This document shows, piece after piece, positions 24,542-39,125 of a stretch of DNA of 64,000 nucleotides. Position 1 is the first letter of the stretch. Every line of letters begins with the position of its first letter. Origin of the DNA: Dicaeum eximium. Lineage: Eukaryota; Chordata; Aves; Passeriformes; Dicaeidae. Position numbers and translations under genes: made by a program. Under the pieces are notes generated by a model. That model did not search any database and had not been told where the DNA came from. It saw only the letters and a list, made by a program, of their open reading frames with translations. Where the stretch lies: assembly GCA_013396995.1 (NCBI GenBank), contig VWZP01002429.1:142206-206205 (forward strand), read 5' to 3'.

Positions 24542-27411
24542 CTGTGAGGAACAGCACAAAACAATCATAATGTGATGCGGGGGANTATGCACTGGACTGA
24601 CCCCTGCAAAATTCATTTGTATTTCAGATGCTTTTTCAGAGGAGGGAAATATAGACTCAGGCACCAGGTCATTGTATATCCAAAAGGGCCATTAAGCAGG
24701 TGTCTGTGCAGTGGGATGCACTGAGTGCAGCTCCAGGCACACTCCTTCCTCTTCCTCTGTCACTACTAAATGGTTTCTGAAAGCCCCAGAGGCCATTCCA
24801 TATGGTACCAACAGCAACGGTGAGCTAAATTATATTTGAGCTAAATTAAGAGACTGTATTTATTTAATGAAAATAGCAAAAAGAACAATAGATAATACTT
24901 CAGAGTTGGTGGTAATTTTTTAACTGCTGTCACTCCTTGAGCCACTTGAGCTGCCAGGTGGTAGCAGATGTGCAGATTCTTGCAGTTTAGTTTCCCAACA
25001 GTGGAAAAACTAATGGTGCAGAACATGGGCACATTCAAAATATATCCTGCTTTATTTACAAACATATATCATCTTTGGATCAGAAATAGTTGAAGGCACA
25101 CAGACAAGTGTCCCTTTTGGACATCTCAGTCACCCACCCACATACTCACTCTCATACATGAGTGCTTTCTTAGCAGCAGCTCACTCTGCCTCCAAACTGT
25201 TTCCTAATATAATTGATCCATAGCATCTTTCAGAGGAGTATTACAGAACAGAACAGATGATATAGCAAGGACTAAAAATTTGATTTGGTCACAAGAGACA
25301 ACATAAAGTATCTTGTGAGAATATGAGACTGGAAAGGGAAAAAAGACCCAGTTTCTGGTGTTCCTTTTTTTATCCTCCATAATGATAGCAAGGATATGCA
25401 GACTGAGTTCATTTTTAACCACTCCAGAATCCAACTTTAAAAATGAAATATTTATACAAAGATCAATGTGACTTAAATATTTTTACGACATATTAAACAC
25501 ATGCTCTTTTATGAGCAAGTCAGTCTCAGGACATGGATTGTAGATGCAAAGCTGTTTCCCACTCACATAATCCTTTTCCATTTATTTCCAATTTACAGTT
25601 GCAGCCTTTTGAAAATCTCCTTGCCAATCATATCTGAGCCAACGGCCAAAGTCTCAATTAACTCTGAATCTATGACCTCTAATTCAGGCCTGGCTCCTGT
25701 TTCTCTATTACAATATATTGTTTATTTTTGCAAAAGAGAACAGACAGTGACTTTGTAAAAGTGCTGAAGTTCATAATTCCTATTATGTGTGAAAAATAAA
25801 AAATGGCAAGGCTGTGTGTGCAGGGAGGGTGGAGATTAGCCCCACTGAGGCACAAACACAGGATTTTTAGAATATTCCCTAAACTATCATCGCACAGGTT
25901 TCCTTTTATGACCGCAGGAGCTGAAGCTTTGCTCAGCTACATTCACTGACATTTAGGCAGACGAATCCCACACTTAACTATTGCAATCACTCCTGTGAAT
26001 GTCTTTAAAGAATCAGCACACAGTTGTTTTCATAATTATGAGGCACTGAAAACATACATTAAGCATTGCTTAGACATTTTCCTGCTGCACCCTCTCCCTC
26101 CAGGGGTATGAAAGGGCTGTGGAGTTTCCCAGGACAAAGCAATGCTTGTTTCCAAGCTCTCTGTTGTCCACCCTCAGTGAGCTCAAATATTTGGGCTACA
26201 GAAGAAGCAACAGACTGTAGCCTGAGAATCAGATCTTCAACAAGACTAACACCTGTCACATCCATAAAAGCAGGCGGCACAGTGATAATGAACTATGCAC
26301 AGGGGCCAAAGCACAAGATGAAGAGAAGGCTGAAGGGAAGTGCCTTGTTCAGCTTTTATCACAAGCACTGATCACTGAGTTTGTATCCCACTGCTGTCAC
26401 ACACAACCTTTGAAAAAAATTATTTGCGTTTCCTTGTAACTTCAAAACAAAATATTCATCTAAAATGATATTCTGGATTTCAGTTTTATTTTAATTGAAA
26501 ACAAAATAAACCAGTGCAAACGTAGGAAATCTAATGGCAAATACTGTTTGTTGTGTTCTATAAAGACTGGCCTTCATAGTTTCTTAATAAAAAGTTTTCC
26601 TCAGATGCACAATCCATCAACAGAAATCCTAACTTCAGTGGTTTGTGTTTATTATTTTATTGATCCACTGTTTGATTGCAAACAAGACAGCATTTGCAGA
26701 CATCCAAGCTACAGTTCTTAAAAAACAGAAATAGCTCCAGGCAGAAAAAAGTTCTCTCAGCCCTAATCTAAATATTTATCATTTTTCCCTCTCAAAAGGC
26801 AGAGCCCCAGTGTAAAGCAATCAGAAGCAGCACATGTTCCAATTAGTTCTCATCAAATATTTTAGAAGTCTCTATATCCCGCTCCTATGCGAAATACTCT
26901 AGCTTTAACTATAATTTTGTCTCCATATTCCCATTTGCCAAAGATAAAATAATGACAGCTGCCTGGATATGGTGAGATATTCATAAACACGCTGCAAAAA
27001 AGCCCACATACGCTTCCAGAATGTGGCTACAGAAACCTGCTTTTTTGAAAACAACAGCAAATGTTTTAAAAAATTGTATAAGATTTTTTTTTCAAAAGAA
27101 GGGCTCTACTGCCATTTCCAAAGACATGAACTAACACTGTCGAAAATTTTAAATGTTTATGATCACAACGTTTTTTAAAAGGTGTCTTAATGGCTGTATT
27201 GCAAGTGGAAATGAAAACAAAGTTCTAAGAGCTGTAACAAAGAAGAAAATTAAGTAAGGTCCACTGCCAGACACACAGACATTGACAGATATATATAACT
27301 ACTCTTATTAAGCATTACAAACAAGTGTCTTTAAAATGTAACAAGTACAATTTCTCATTATTAAATAGAGCTACAGGGCTTTATTTCAACCCAGCTGATC
27401 TAACCCTAGAC

Positions 27412-27811
27412 TGTTGGAGATCAGACAGCTAGAAAAGCTGAACTAGGTGGCACCACAGACCTTTTGGCTCTGGTACAGTGAAAGCCAAGGGAGAGAGAAA
27501 CTCAAGGCAAGAACAGAAGTGAAGACATCATGTCTGGTCACTCTGACCCTCTGACACTGACTGCTCTGATGCAACAGATGATGCACCCCTCTGATGAGGG
27601 GTGATGCAACAAGGACTTTACTGGCGAAAGAGGTAACAAAGGACATTACTAGCATGAGAAGAATAATCAGAAGATTGTTTCTAAAGGGGACCAGGACAAA
27701 GGGGTCGAGGTATTTTGTATGAACGTAGTGACCTATAAATACTGGTAAACTGTGTAATAAACGGCTTTGCTTTGCTGGCATAAGTGGAGTCTGTGTCAGT
27801 CAATCCTCGCA
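27412..27811 (+). mobile_element. LTR, about 400 bp, class II-like
   Basis: The right end has TATAAATA near 27735, AATAAACGG at about 27759 and a short U5 ending CCTCGCA, the layout of a compact retroviral LTR. Taking TGTTGGAG as the start gives flanks CTAGAC (27406-27411) and CCAGAC (27812-27817), five of six bases equal, as expected for an ageing 6-bp duplication. U3 carries a perfect 8-bp inverted repeat at 27584-27603. It is antisense to CLSTN2. The right side is well supported, the left border less so. Confidence 0.7.
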
Positions 27812-28970
27812 CCAGACCTATATGATGCCAATGGGAACTGTCCCAAGCTTTTCTTACTTACTGGGGTCTTATGTAAGTATGGGTTTGTAACTCACTGGAG
27901 GAAAAGGAGGCAGGGTTTCTCTCCTACTCAGACTCACCACTGAAGTTGCAGGACCTTGGCACCACCTTGTTCCGTTCTCCTTTGCAAGGCTGAAATAATG
28001 AGAGTGCAAACTGGGACATTGTTTTTCTCCCAACAGACAACCCAGCAAAATCCTGTGCTTTGTTCTTCATTTCATTTGAATGGGTTTGAGAGCAAGTAGA
28101 TCTACGATTTTGTGATCATAGAAATGGTGGTAGCATTGAATTGCTAAAAAAGGATAAATTGGTGACACCATGTAAAAGTAGAAGCACATTCATTAAATCC
28201 TATAGCAATTGCCAGGGCAGAGGGAAAATTTCTCTTCTCCCAGGCCCGGAGGCACACTCTGAGGGCTCCCAGTTGCTTCCTATAAAACTTTCTGGTTGCA
28301 GAGTTGAATTCTGCTGAGAGTTTCACTTTAATACATATTTTAACTAAACTCTGGACACATTTTTTCTTCAAATCATTCAGATTATCATTAGCCATAACCA
28401 CCTATTAATTTTGGAGTTTACATTCTTTTAAGTTTGAAAGCCTTGGTAGATCCATATATTGCTACTTCAGGGATAAGGATATTATTTCCTCTGTAAAAAT
28501 CATAATAGCTTGAAAAAAATCTACTGATGGTTCATAATTTCTGAAACATAACCAACAAATTTATCCACTGTTTGGAAATTGATAAAGACAATGTTTCACA
28601 TTCAGTCACATTTACATGCAAGATTTAGCGATTATAAGCCTTAATCAATAAAATTGTATTACAAATTACTGCCTTTTATATGAAACACCAGATTAATGAT
28701 TCTTGCAGTAAAATAATAATCCCCAATGTTACTCCTTTAATAACTACATAGCCTCATTCACTTGAAATCAATCTCAGAAGTTATAAAAAAAGACTGATGC
28801 TTATTTGGACTTTCACAGTTCCCTTTGCTACTTCCTCAGCCTTTGCTACACCAAGAATACTGAAGACTTCAGATGGAAAGCTGGGAGTGCTGACATTCCA
28901 TCATTGGCAACAATAGTTTAAAAAGGCACCAGTTGTATGTGAATCAGGAATCAGGAGATGCTGTTTCACT

Positions 28971-29722
28971 GGGCAGGCTGAGGCCAAGCACTGGGCCACC
29001 ACAAGCCTGCAGTGCTCCGGGCTGGGGCACAATGGCTGACAGAGCCTGGCAGGACAGGACCTGGGAGTGCTGGTCAGCAGTGGCTGAACGTGAGCCAGGT
29101 GTGCCCAGATGGCCCAAAAGGTCAATGGCACCTGGCCTGGATCAATGCAGCCACCAGGACCAGTGACTGTCTCCCTGTACTCAGTACTGGGGAGGCCACA
29201 CACCGAATCCCCTGCCTGGTTCTGGGTCCCTCACTGCAAAACACACCCTGAGGGGCTGCACTGAGTCCGGAGAGGGGAACGGAGCTGGGGAAAGGCTGGA
29301 GCACCAGGCTGGTGAGAATAAGCTGAGGGAATAGGGAGGGCTCAGCCTGCAGAAATGGAGGCTCAGGGAAGACCTCATTGCTCTTTGAGGAGGCTCTCGT
29401 GGGATGGGAGTCAGTCTCTTCTCCAAGATAATGACTGACAGGGTGAGTAGATGGCCTCACATTGCACCAGGGGAAGTTTAGATTGGATGTTAGGAAAAAT
29501 GTTTCCACCATATGTGTAGGTCAGGCACTGGCACAGGCTTCCCAGGGCAGTGGTGGCATCACCATCCCTGGAGGGATTCAAAAGACATGTAAACATGGCA
29601 CATGTAAACGTGGATATGGGTTAGTGATGGGCTTTGAACTGCTGGGTTAATGTTGGACTCAGTAATTTTACAGGTCTTTCCAATTTCAGTGATAATTGCA
29701 TGCTCAGGCAATCCCGTGATTC
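28971..29722 (+). mobile_element. CR1 LINE 3' part, sense, diverged
   Basis: Recognisable blocks in order are GACCTGGGAGTGCTGGTCAG, GGCTGAACGTGAGCCAGGTG, CTGTACTCAGTACTGGGGAG, TTAGATTGGATGTTAGGAAA, CATCCCTGGAGGGATTCAAA and TTGGACTCAGTAATTTTACA. It runs further 5' than the copy at 9607 but has more substitutions and small deletions, so it is older. The terminal octamers have decayed. The 129-codon frame on the minus strand over it is a by-product. Confidence 0.85.
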
Positions 29723-32700
29723 CTTATGGAATCCTGAATGGAGCTCATACTGCGGTGTCCAGGACATGTCTGGGTGTGTGACTACACACATGGATTTGTT
29801 CCTGAAACCATCTGTTAACTTCAACTATGTATTAAAGAGATGAATTGTTTCCCTCAAATGCTATGAAATGATGCAGCTCTACAATACAGAGATGCTACAG
29901 AAAAAGCAATCGGGTGACAAAGAGGTCACATCTCACTAAACTGTGAACAGAGCACACAGAAGTGTTCTAAAAGCTCAACAAGAAGAAAAACTCCAGTTCT
30001 ATCTTGTACCTTTTAGGTAGCAGTAAATCAAATGTGAAACTCAAACCTCTAGGAAACCAAGCTTCATTAGTTTGCTGCTGACAAAATTACTCACATTCAT
30101 ATCCTGTTCTAATTTTATTATTTTCTAGACTTTTATTACACTTCTGTTGTTTTATGTTTTAGGGGTTACTAATGATTGTCATTGGAGTCTCGTCAAGGTG
30201 AATTACGACTTTTGACTCTAATATCAGAAGGCTTATATTATTTATTAAAATGACTCCATTGTTCAGAAGGATTTGTGTTATTTCTGCCCAGGTACAGAGT
30301 TAGCATCTTGCTTCTTCAAGCTCCATACCCCAACTCTGCTAGAATCCAGAAAATGTTTACAAAGTCAGAAAGATAGCAATTCTTTATATCATAGGTTGAG
30401 AAAAGAAAACCACATCTCCCATATCGGGAGACAGAGCAAAAGAATGCATTTTGTCCATGAAACACACACACAAAGACTTGAAATCTGTAGAAAAAAAGAA
30501 CTTTCCCATTAAAAAAACTCAACAAGTTTACATCCAAAAACTTATAAAATGTTCAATAACACACTTCCATGTGTGTTTTTCTCCAACATGGTAATCAACA
30601 TAGATAATTCTTTATTTGAAATTAAGATTGGAGTTTTATACTTCCTGAGGTAAGCACGGAGACCCTGAAAGATCCGAAAGTGCCTAAGAATCAGACTCCC
30701 AGGATCACATGGCAAATCCACTCCCACCTTGAAGGAGACAAAACCCCTGTTCACAACAGATGCATATCAAGTTTTGATGCAAAGAACAGGCAGAAATGCC
30801 ATGATCAAGGTGTTACAGTGACCTCCAGAGCTTTGCACATGAATGACAGTAACACTCCTCTTTCCTTAGATGTGTCCTTCAAGAACCTGATTCAGCTTCA
30901 CGGATCCATCAAGTCCTAACAGAGGTATCTGACAGCCACCACAAATGAATCTTCTTCATTCACTGCATGCCACCAGTAGGCTTTCAAGAATTTTATATAA
31001 TGTGGAGATTTGCTTGCGGCATGACTTTCCTCTTGTTCTAACTATAAGTTTGTCAACAAAATTGAAGTACTCTCAGTATTAATCAAATTTGAATCTTTAA
31101 GGCTTTATATGCAGATGGAAATCCAAACACAGGCAAACCATTCTTGGAAAATTCATCAGCAAAGATCTCTCCTGGCACTTGGATGGACGCCTGCAAAAAA
31201 GTACCCACTGGGACACTGCTCAGTTTGCCGTTTTCTCAGAAATTCAGCACTGACCCACAACCTGCTGTCAGTGTCATATTTCCCAATAACTTTTTTTAGG
31301 CGTTGCTGTTTCTCCTTTTTTTTTTTTTTAATCCGGTCTTCCACAACAACAGCTGTATACAAGTTTCTCTGCTGGAATCCTGCAAATACCTCCTGCAGTG
31401 CAGAGCTGGTAACCTTTTGAGTATCTCTGTGCCAGTGGGAAGGTTTACATCTTTGACAAGTTTTTCTATCACAGGCTGTAGCTACTCTTAAAATAATTAC
31501 AGAATGCAGAAGGTTATGTTTTGAAGGAGTAAAGGGCAGTTGTTTGGGAAAAGGAGGCAAAATAATAATTAGAGATGCAAAACATCTGTAAGGATAGGAA
31601 AAGAAAACATAAGGTATTAACTACTATATATGCTTTTCCAGCTCATTTAAGTCAATGCTATTAAACTCACACTGGAATATTAAATTCCAGGAAGCAATAC
31701 TGAAATCATGAATAGAGTATTCGTGCCTTAATATAATACCAAAAAATTATTATTTCCTCATATCTAATTTCATGTGCAATACACTCTGCAAAGCAAGAGC
31801 ATAAATCCACTGCTATCCTTCCTGTTCTATGAATCTGAAACTGGAAGAGGGGGAAACTGCACTTGCACTTCAAGTAATTCATTGTTGCGATAAGCTCACA
31901 CCAAATGAACCAGACTTCATCCTTCTTCTGAAGCAGGGATCAGTTGCTCAGGATAAAAAAATAGTTCTGTGGGCAGCATAAAAGCAGCAGTGATATCTGG
32001 GTTTCCACCTGGCTCCACAATGTTTCTCTACTCTACAGTTTTGTTTACATAAATATTGCTTAAAAAGTGTGTTTTTTCTGGACAAACTGTGATTCTAGTG
32101 AGGTATCTGACCACATTGCTCTGTTGGAGTCCCCTACTGCTGAGATGCACAACACCTCCCACTCAGGTCTGCAGTCCAGCTGAAATGATGGAGAACTGAT
32201 AGATGTTTATTTGAAAACTGCAATAAACATTGAGGTGGATTAGAAAAAAAAAGTAACAAGGAGATAAATGTTTGTGCACATAAAGATGTGCTTAATTAAT
32301 TACTGACTGTGCATTTCGCAAACACCCTCTATCCTAAAAGCATAGAAATATAAAATATTGTCATTCCTTCCTCCCATCAATCAAACCCACACCAAATAAA
32401 CACTCTATTGCAAATAATTTGAAACATTTCTTAATCTTTTATTCTTTCTAAAACCTGCAAGATTGAAGAGAGGAAAAAAAGGAAGAAAGTGTGATTTTAA
32501 GAACAGTAGCAAAATTATAGTTTTCTAATCAATGTGTGTGGAGCTCCATACCCACTGCACCAATGGAAGGCTTTGTCAGCCTCAAGTTGCATGTTTGGAA
32601 GTATACCGTGGATTCAGGAGTGCATCCAGTGCCACACAGCCACACACTCAGCACACAGGAACTGCTGTCCCATTTGTTACAGTGCTGTAGGGCACAGCAC

Positions 32701-35700
32701 AGTGTCTCTAACAGTTACACGAGCATCACTGAGAAATATTTGCCTTGGCACTTTTTACAATGCCACATTATAATGAACTATTTGAAAAATTAATCCTGCA
32801 ACTGTGTAGTTAAGCCTGTGCAAAAAGCACACTAATAAAAGGACCTTTATCCTCCAGGAGCCAAGTGAAGCTGTGAATTAGACAGTTCCCAGCTGGGTAA
32901 TTTTCTGCTCTCCTTTTGCACAGGTGTCAATAACAATCACAAACACCTCTGGGTCATTGCCTTCACACACATTACCTACATTCTTTGGGCAGTGCCCACT
33001 CAAGGCTGCGATGTCTGCAGTTGTGGCTTCAGCTTTTTTGCTGCTGCAGCAGACCAAACAGCACTTTGCTTCAGACACTCCTCTTCCAGGAAACACAGGC
33101 CCAGATGCTCCCACTGCCCTAATTCCACATTCATGCCTGAAAGATGGGTCACAAAACTATTTCTCCTCTAGATTAGTGAGTTCTACACTGAGAAAAATAG
33201 GAGATAACTTGCCTTATGAGGCCCTGACCCAATTTACTTTGTACCTTATTTAAAAAAAAAGGTGAACCTATTTTTAAAAGTGTGACCTAGAGGTCTCTGC
33301 ACATAAAATTAAAAAGGTTATTACAATGCTTGCAATTATTTCCTGCCACTAAGTATTACTGAGCAGTTAAAGAACAAATGCTAATAAAATATGTGAAAGT
33401 AGCTATGATGTGTAATGTTCCTAAGATTTTCAAATTAAATAGAGACCTAGAATTAGGAATCTTGGTTAGCGAATATATACTGATTACAGAATTCCTACAG
33501 TTTGACAGCCAAACCTAACACAAATATTTCCTGCAGAAGGATAGGTACTCCAACATGACTGGCTAGATTTGGCTCCCTTGTGATATTACACAGAGATAAA
33601 AAAGAAAATGAACATCACTATGTCACACTCAGAGTAGAAAATCAGCAGCTGTTTAGTCTGCAGAGGACTAAGCAGACTGACAGAAAATCTTACTTTTTAA
33701 TTAAACTACTTTCCCTAGGGCTTTATATCAAGGCAGACAATTTTTGAGATAAAGCAGCTTGAAAAATGTTTAATTTATTAAATTATTATTTCCCTGAATA
33801 ATTTTTAAGGTGTTGTTTTGGGGCATAGTTAGCTAATTCAAAGCACACAATGAATGATCAATCAGTTTTTCTGTTTGTTTTGAATCAAAGGCATGAGTTA
33901 GCTCTAACTTGAGAGCTATATCAGGAACTTTGGACTGCCTAGCACACAATTTAAACAGCAGACTCAACCATGCAACCCAGAGGAGAGCCAAGTACTAGGA
34001 GCTAGAGCTGTCCTGCAAAAATTACAACCATAAAATAATTCCAGTATTATATCTTTGAATAATTGTGGAGCTTACATGGCATTGGCAGCCTATGAAATCA
34101 GTTCAAAGGGAAAGTATGGAACTTTTTAGTGGCTCCTAAACTCTTGTTAGCACACACAGTAAAATTTCAGAGATGCATTAGGTGTCTCAGGACTCTTCCA
34201 CCTTTTGCCCATGAAAACACACGTGAGAGGCAAGGCATTGAGTGAGAGGCTAGGAAAGGGATAAAGTGCTCACACATCCTCAAGTTTTCACTCAGCTATT
34301 TTCTCTGCTGTGGCCTCTTCTTACAGAAGCAGATTAAATAAAAAATTTAGGAACAAAAATTTAATTTTGTCATGGAGCCTGGACACAGGGGATTAGTCTG
34401 TGCATCCTGCAGACATGCAGCAAAGTAGAGCACCGAGTTTGATTGTTGCAAGGGTACCATATGGTACCTCCTGATCATGGCTTTTATTTCATTTGTCTTT
34501 ACTTCTACTTGCCTGTCTTTAAACAATCTGAAATACTCAGCTCCTGATGTAAAGTTATAATTTGGATTGGATCAAATTAATACATTTAATACAGATAGGG
34601 TAAATTATTTTGGACACAAACACTTCTGCTACAAAGCATCATCTCAAATGAAAAGCAACACAGTCGAAATTATAGCATCTGGCTTTTTATCGGAATGGAA
34701 ATCATGTAGTGAAAATAACAAAATTAATCAAAAGAAAAAGTAAATGTACATCTCCCTAGAAGATCAGTTGTACTCTAATTTGTTTGGACACTTAGAATTG
34801 CTTCTTCTATTTCTAACAAAACATATTCAGTTAATCCTATTCCTCTGAGTCTTACAGTTTCCTTCTCTTTTGTTCTATTGAGTTTAATGTTTCCTCCTGT
34901 GCCTTTATAAAGAGAAGTGTCAGTGCCTTTTTATACTGTGCTGGTCTTAAGCCCAAAGTTGCTCCCCACCAGCCCAATACTCCAGGAGACAGCTCCAGCC
35001 ACTGACCAGAGTTCAGACAGCCAGCAAATGTCTGTGCTTTTTTGCAGAACAGGCTTTCAGTGCTGTGTCACTCCCAGGCAGCTCAGGAGAACATGGTTTT
35101 TCAGACACAGCAATCCCCAGCACAGCTTTGGCCAGAGCTGCCTTTGCCTGCTCAGGCTCAATGTCTGACACATGAGAGGTGTGAGAACCTGAGCTGTGTG
35201 AGCTGACGACCTAGTACTTCTAGCTGCCCGTGGGCAACCCCTACTTGACATTTTCCTCCTTATTCACAGCTTTTCATTCTCCTAACAGCAACACAAATGC
35301 TTAAGCAGTGTAAAATCTCAGATTTTTCTGAGACAGTAACTAATTCCTACTCAGTTTAGTAAGATCCTTGCTTTTCAATACAGGACTGCCAGCCTGAAGA
35401 GATTCTGATATATTCCATGATTCAGATGGGGCTTCAGCCACTGAAACAATTCCAGAAGCATAGCCCCATGGCACAATACCTATAATGGCAGGGGAATTTG
35501 GCACCAGTAAATCTTGGACTTGTAATCTTACAATCTTGGATTGTAAACACAGCTCTTTCATGGAATGGTATTGTCAGTAGGAGAATAAAGTAACATTTCC
35601 TATATGGAAACAGATTAAGGTTTTTATACCCTCACTGACATGAAAATAACTATAATGGATATACAAACTGCAGCTGTGTTGTAAAGATACAGGACAGCCA

Positions 35701-38700
35701 TTAACAACTGCATTGTAAAAACAGGGGCTCTGTCCCTTCTAAGATTTTACACTACGATATCTTATCCATATTAATTATTCAGCAATGCAAAGAGCTTTGC
35801 TTTCTAAACTGTAAATTCAAAACCACAGTGAGCTGAACATGCTGGGGTTTGTGCTTTTCATCATCTAACCTGCGGAAAAACCCTATTTATTTGCTATATC
35901 TCTTAGATGTTATCCTATTTCTTGTCCTCTTGAGCAGAGGCTCCACAGAGGACATAAATGGTGTTATTCACATCTTTGAAGATGGTGTAATTTTTTTCCC
36001 CAATGTGAAATTAAAAACTATTCAAAACTTTTCATGAAACTGAGCTGTGTCAAAATAGTTGTTTTCAGAGAAAGGTCAGACTGTCAATCCAGTCCTCTCA
36101 ACCGCACCCTCAGCACTGCAGAAATGGCAGAAACATAAAAAAAATCCACAAAATTCTTCTACTTTGGTACAATTATATTTTTGACAAAACATATTTTTGT
36201 CAGCTCCACTATAAATATTTAATGACTTTGCTCTTTCTCTTTGACTCCTGCTCCATGTCTGCTGCCCATTTCTGCCTGTGTTAGTCTGAGAGGTGCTTGT
36301 GACTTTTAGAAAAATTACCCTTCCTTGCTTCTCCACACATGTAAGAGTCTGGGGCTGCCAGTCCAGAAAACATGGAGCAATTGTCACAGACTGCAATGGG
36401 GCTGGGACTTCACCATTGGATTTAGTTCCTACTTTGTGGGAATTTGGCCTTTCTAGGAATTCCTAATAGCTTGATTTATTGTCCTCAAAGCATGCATGGT
36501 CTTGCAAACATTTTAGTGTCTGGGGACGTACCAGGGTCATTGTTCCCTCACTTTCTGCCTCAGATCAGCCTCTGAGTAAGTCCCTGCTGCAAGTGCAAAA
36601 TTGAAGTCCTCAGGGAATGACAAAAACTCTAAAAGTGGACTGAATTCAGTGGAATCCAATGTGAAACAAACCATGTTGTGGATACATATTTCAGTTTCAC
36701 CTCTACATTGAAATATTTGTGGATTTACGACCTATTCCTTTAAATTACTCAAAATCTTTCTTCTCTTTTGGCATATTTTGCATCTCTAAGAGTTAAGACT
36801 TCTGTGGGAGTTTTGAGAGGTCTGGATTTAAATATAGTCATAAGCCTTTGCATAGCAAACCCTTTTAATGTTTTATAATGTGAACTCCCAAGGACAGTTG
36901 TGTATCGATTTTTTGAGCAAATGAGATACCACATTATAAAAAAACAAGACTACCTGAAAATAGAGGTTAAGTTAAAAGTACAGGACCTTACTGATTATTT
37001 AAAAATTTTGCATTGCTATCAATGGCAAAAGGCAACTCCTTCCTGAGTGCTGGTAAAATCCATAATTGTTAAAGGCTAAATTAACCTTGGGTAACCAAAG
37101 TGCAATAAAACTAAAGGTTGTAGTACAGAAATGAACACAGATCTAACAGTTACCAGCAGCTGTTATGAATAATATCACAGTTCTTCCTGAGACATTATTT
37201 TTCTACTTATTCTGTATTCCACTCCCACTTTCATTCTAGAAAGTGAAGACCAAAGCTTATTTTTGATGCTCTAGGAGCTATGGCTGAACTTCAGTAGCAA
37301 TTTAATTTTTAATCTGAAATTAATGGAATAAAGGATGCAACTATTAAAATATAAAGCAATAAAAAAGTAACACCATGTAAGTTCCACAATAATAAATCAT
37401 TCTAGCGATTCAGAAAGAACAAATAAATATCTATGTAGTTTCTATTTAACTGTTGCTCAATAGTGTAAAGAAACAAATTATATTTGCAGTTTCTGAAGTA
37501 AATTATAATATTAGTTTGAATATATCTAGTAGGAAACACAATGTATTTTATCAAGACGTAAAGTTAATTCAAAGCCAGTTTTGTGGTTACCACTCAAAAA
37601 CACTGAGTGGCATTTGCATTTATACCTTCTCAAATGGTCAAACAGAATTTGGCTGTGGCAGAACTCCACAGCTCAGCTCTAGTCTTGGGAAGCAAGTACT
37701 GTGTCAACACAGTTTTTAGAACAGCCATTTACAGACCTGAACTTTTGGGTGACAAATGTGTTTTTGGAAGGAGGAACTGAGTAACTGCTTGTCAAGGCTG
37801 AATACAGCTTCTCTGCTAGCTTTTATTCCATACATTTTTGAACATTCTGATTTAATTTTTAAGTGGTATTTTCTCTCAGTGAATATGGTGCAAAGCTGGC
37901 TTCCAGGAATGAACAAGAATGACACTGTTATCTGTACTGGCTGGATTATTTCACTCCAAGTCACCCCTGCTTGCTCTGACGACACAAATGCCACTGAGAG
38001 TGTCCTCTCCTCTCAGCCCTGCAGCACACAACTCACACCGAGTGACCAGGATCATCATCATTCTCCCGCCACAGCATTAGCAGCCTTGTTTACTGAAAAC
38101 CTCGTTTCCAGATGTATTGAGTATATGCTTATCCTTGGGGATTCACTGAAAATTGCAGGTGGTTACAAAGCCTAAAGACCAGGCTGTCTGTCATGATCAT
38201 ATTTAAGTAACAGAACTGTACAAGAGGCTTTAAAGGCATATTCTGATCACAGAGGGGTCGAACAGTTGTCAGGGAGAGCCCAAGGAATCTTTATTCTCAT
38301 TACATACCTAGAACATTTTGTTTTTGTAAGACTGGGCTAAGTTTATAGATGTAACAGTTAAAAAAAAGCTTGTGATTTGTTTGTAATCTGACCTCAAAGG
38401 AAATAATGAAACAGTGACAAACAAAGCACTGCTTTAAGAACTCCTGGAAACAAAGTAACACAGGGAACTAGCCATGCTTGTGCTAAGGCTCTTGTCTGCA
38501 GGGCACAGCTGCAGACCATGAGACGATGGGGGCTACCTCACGAAACCCAGCAAAGACCTGGGAACAACTATGATTCAGGACCAAAAATTGCCCACTTGCA
38601 CATCCACTTCTTTCCTGGCATGGCACTCTGGGCAGGGTGGTCTCCTGGGAACCAGAAGGAACACAGAGAAACAGGGTGCTCTCAAGCAGGTAAATCTCAC

Positions 38701-39125
38701 CTCAGTGAAGTTCTTCCAACACTCCAAAAATTCATTAACACCAGTTCTGTGTTTAATGAAAAATAAGCAGCCTCAACTGGCAAAACCCCAGAAATTACCC
38801 TCATCATCCTCCCAGTGTTGCTCCATAATCAGCACATAATGGCTGTCAAAATTACTAATCAGATACAATGACAGCTCACTTGTCACATTATAACTACTTA
38901 AAGAGCCCTAATTGCACAGATATGCAGCTGAGGAACCCTTGAAGAATTTTGAATATTACAGGTCTGATAAATCAGATGATAGTGAAAGGAAAGTTATTAA
39001 AGCACTTCTCATTTTTCCCAAGTTGCAATTTTCAAATTACCAATGTTTGCCAAATTTTACATCTACAAACCACATTCTGCAGATGGGATCAAAAAAAATT
39101 CCCAGCTGTGGCACTGGTACAAGTG

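Noticed and set aside
32878..33114. 78-codon minus-strand frame ending in a plausible protein-like stretch
   Set aside because: I recognise no family and there is no splice or promoter evidence; kept out for lack of support.
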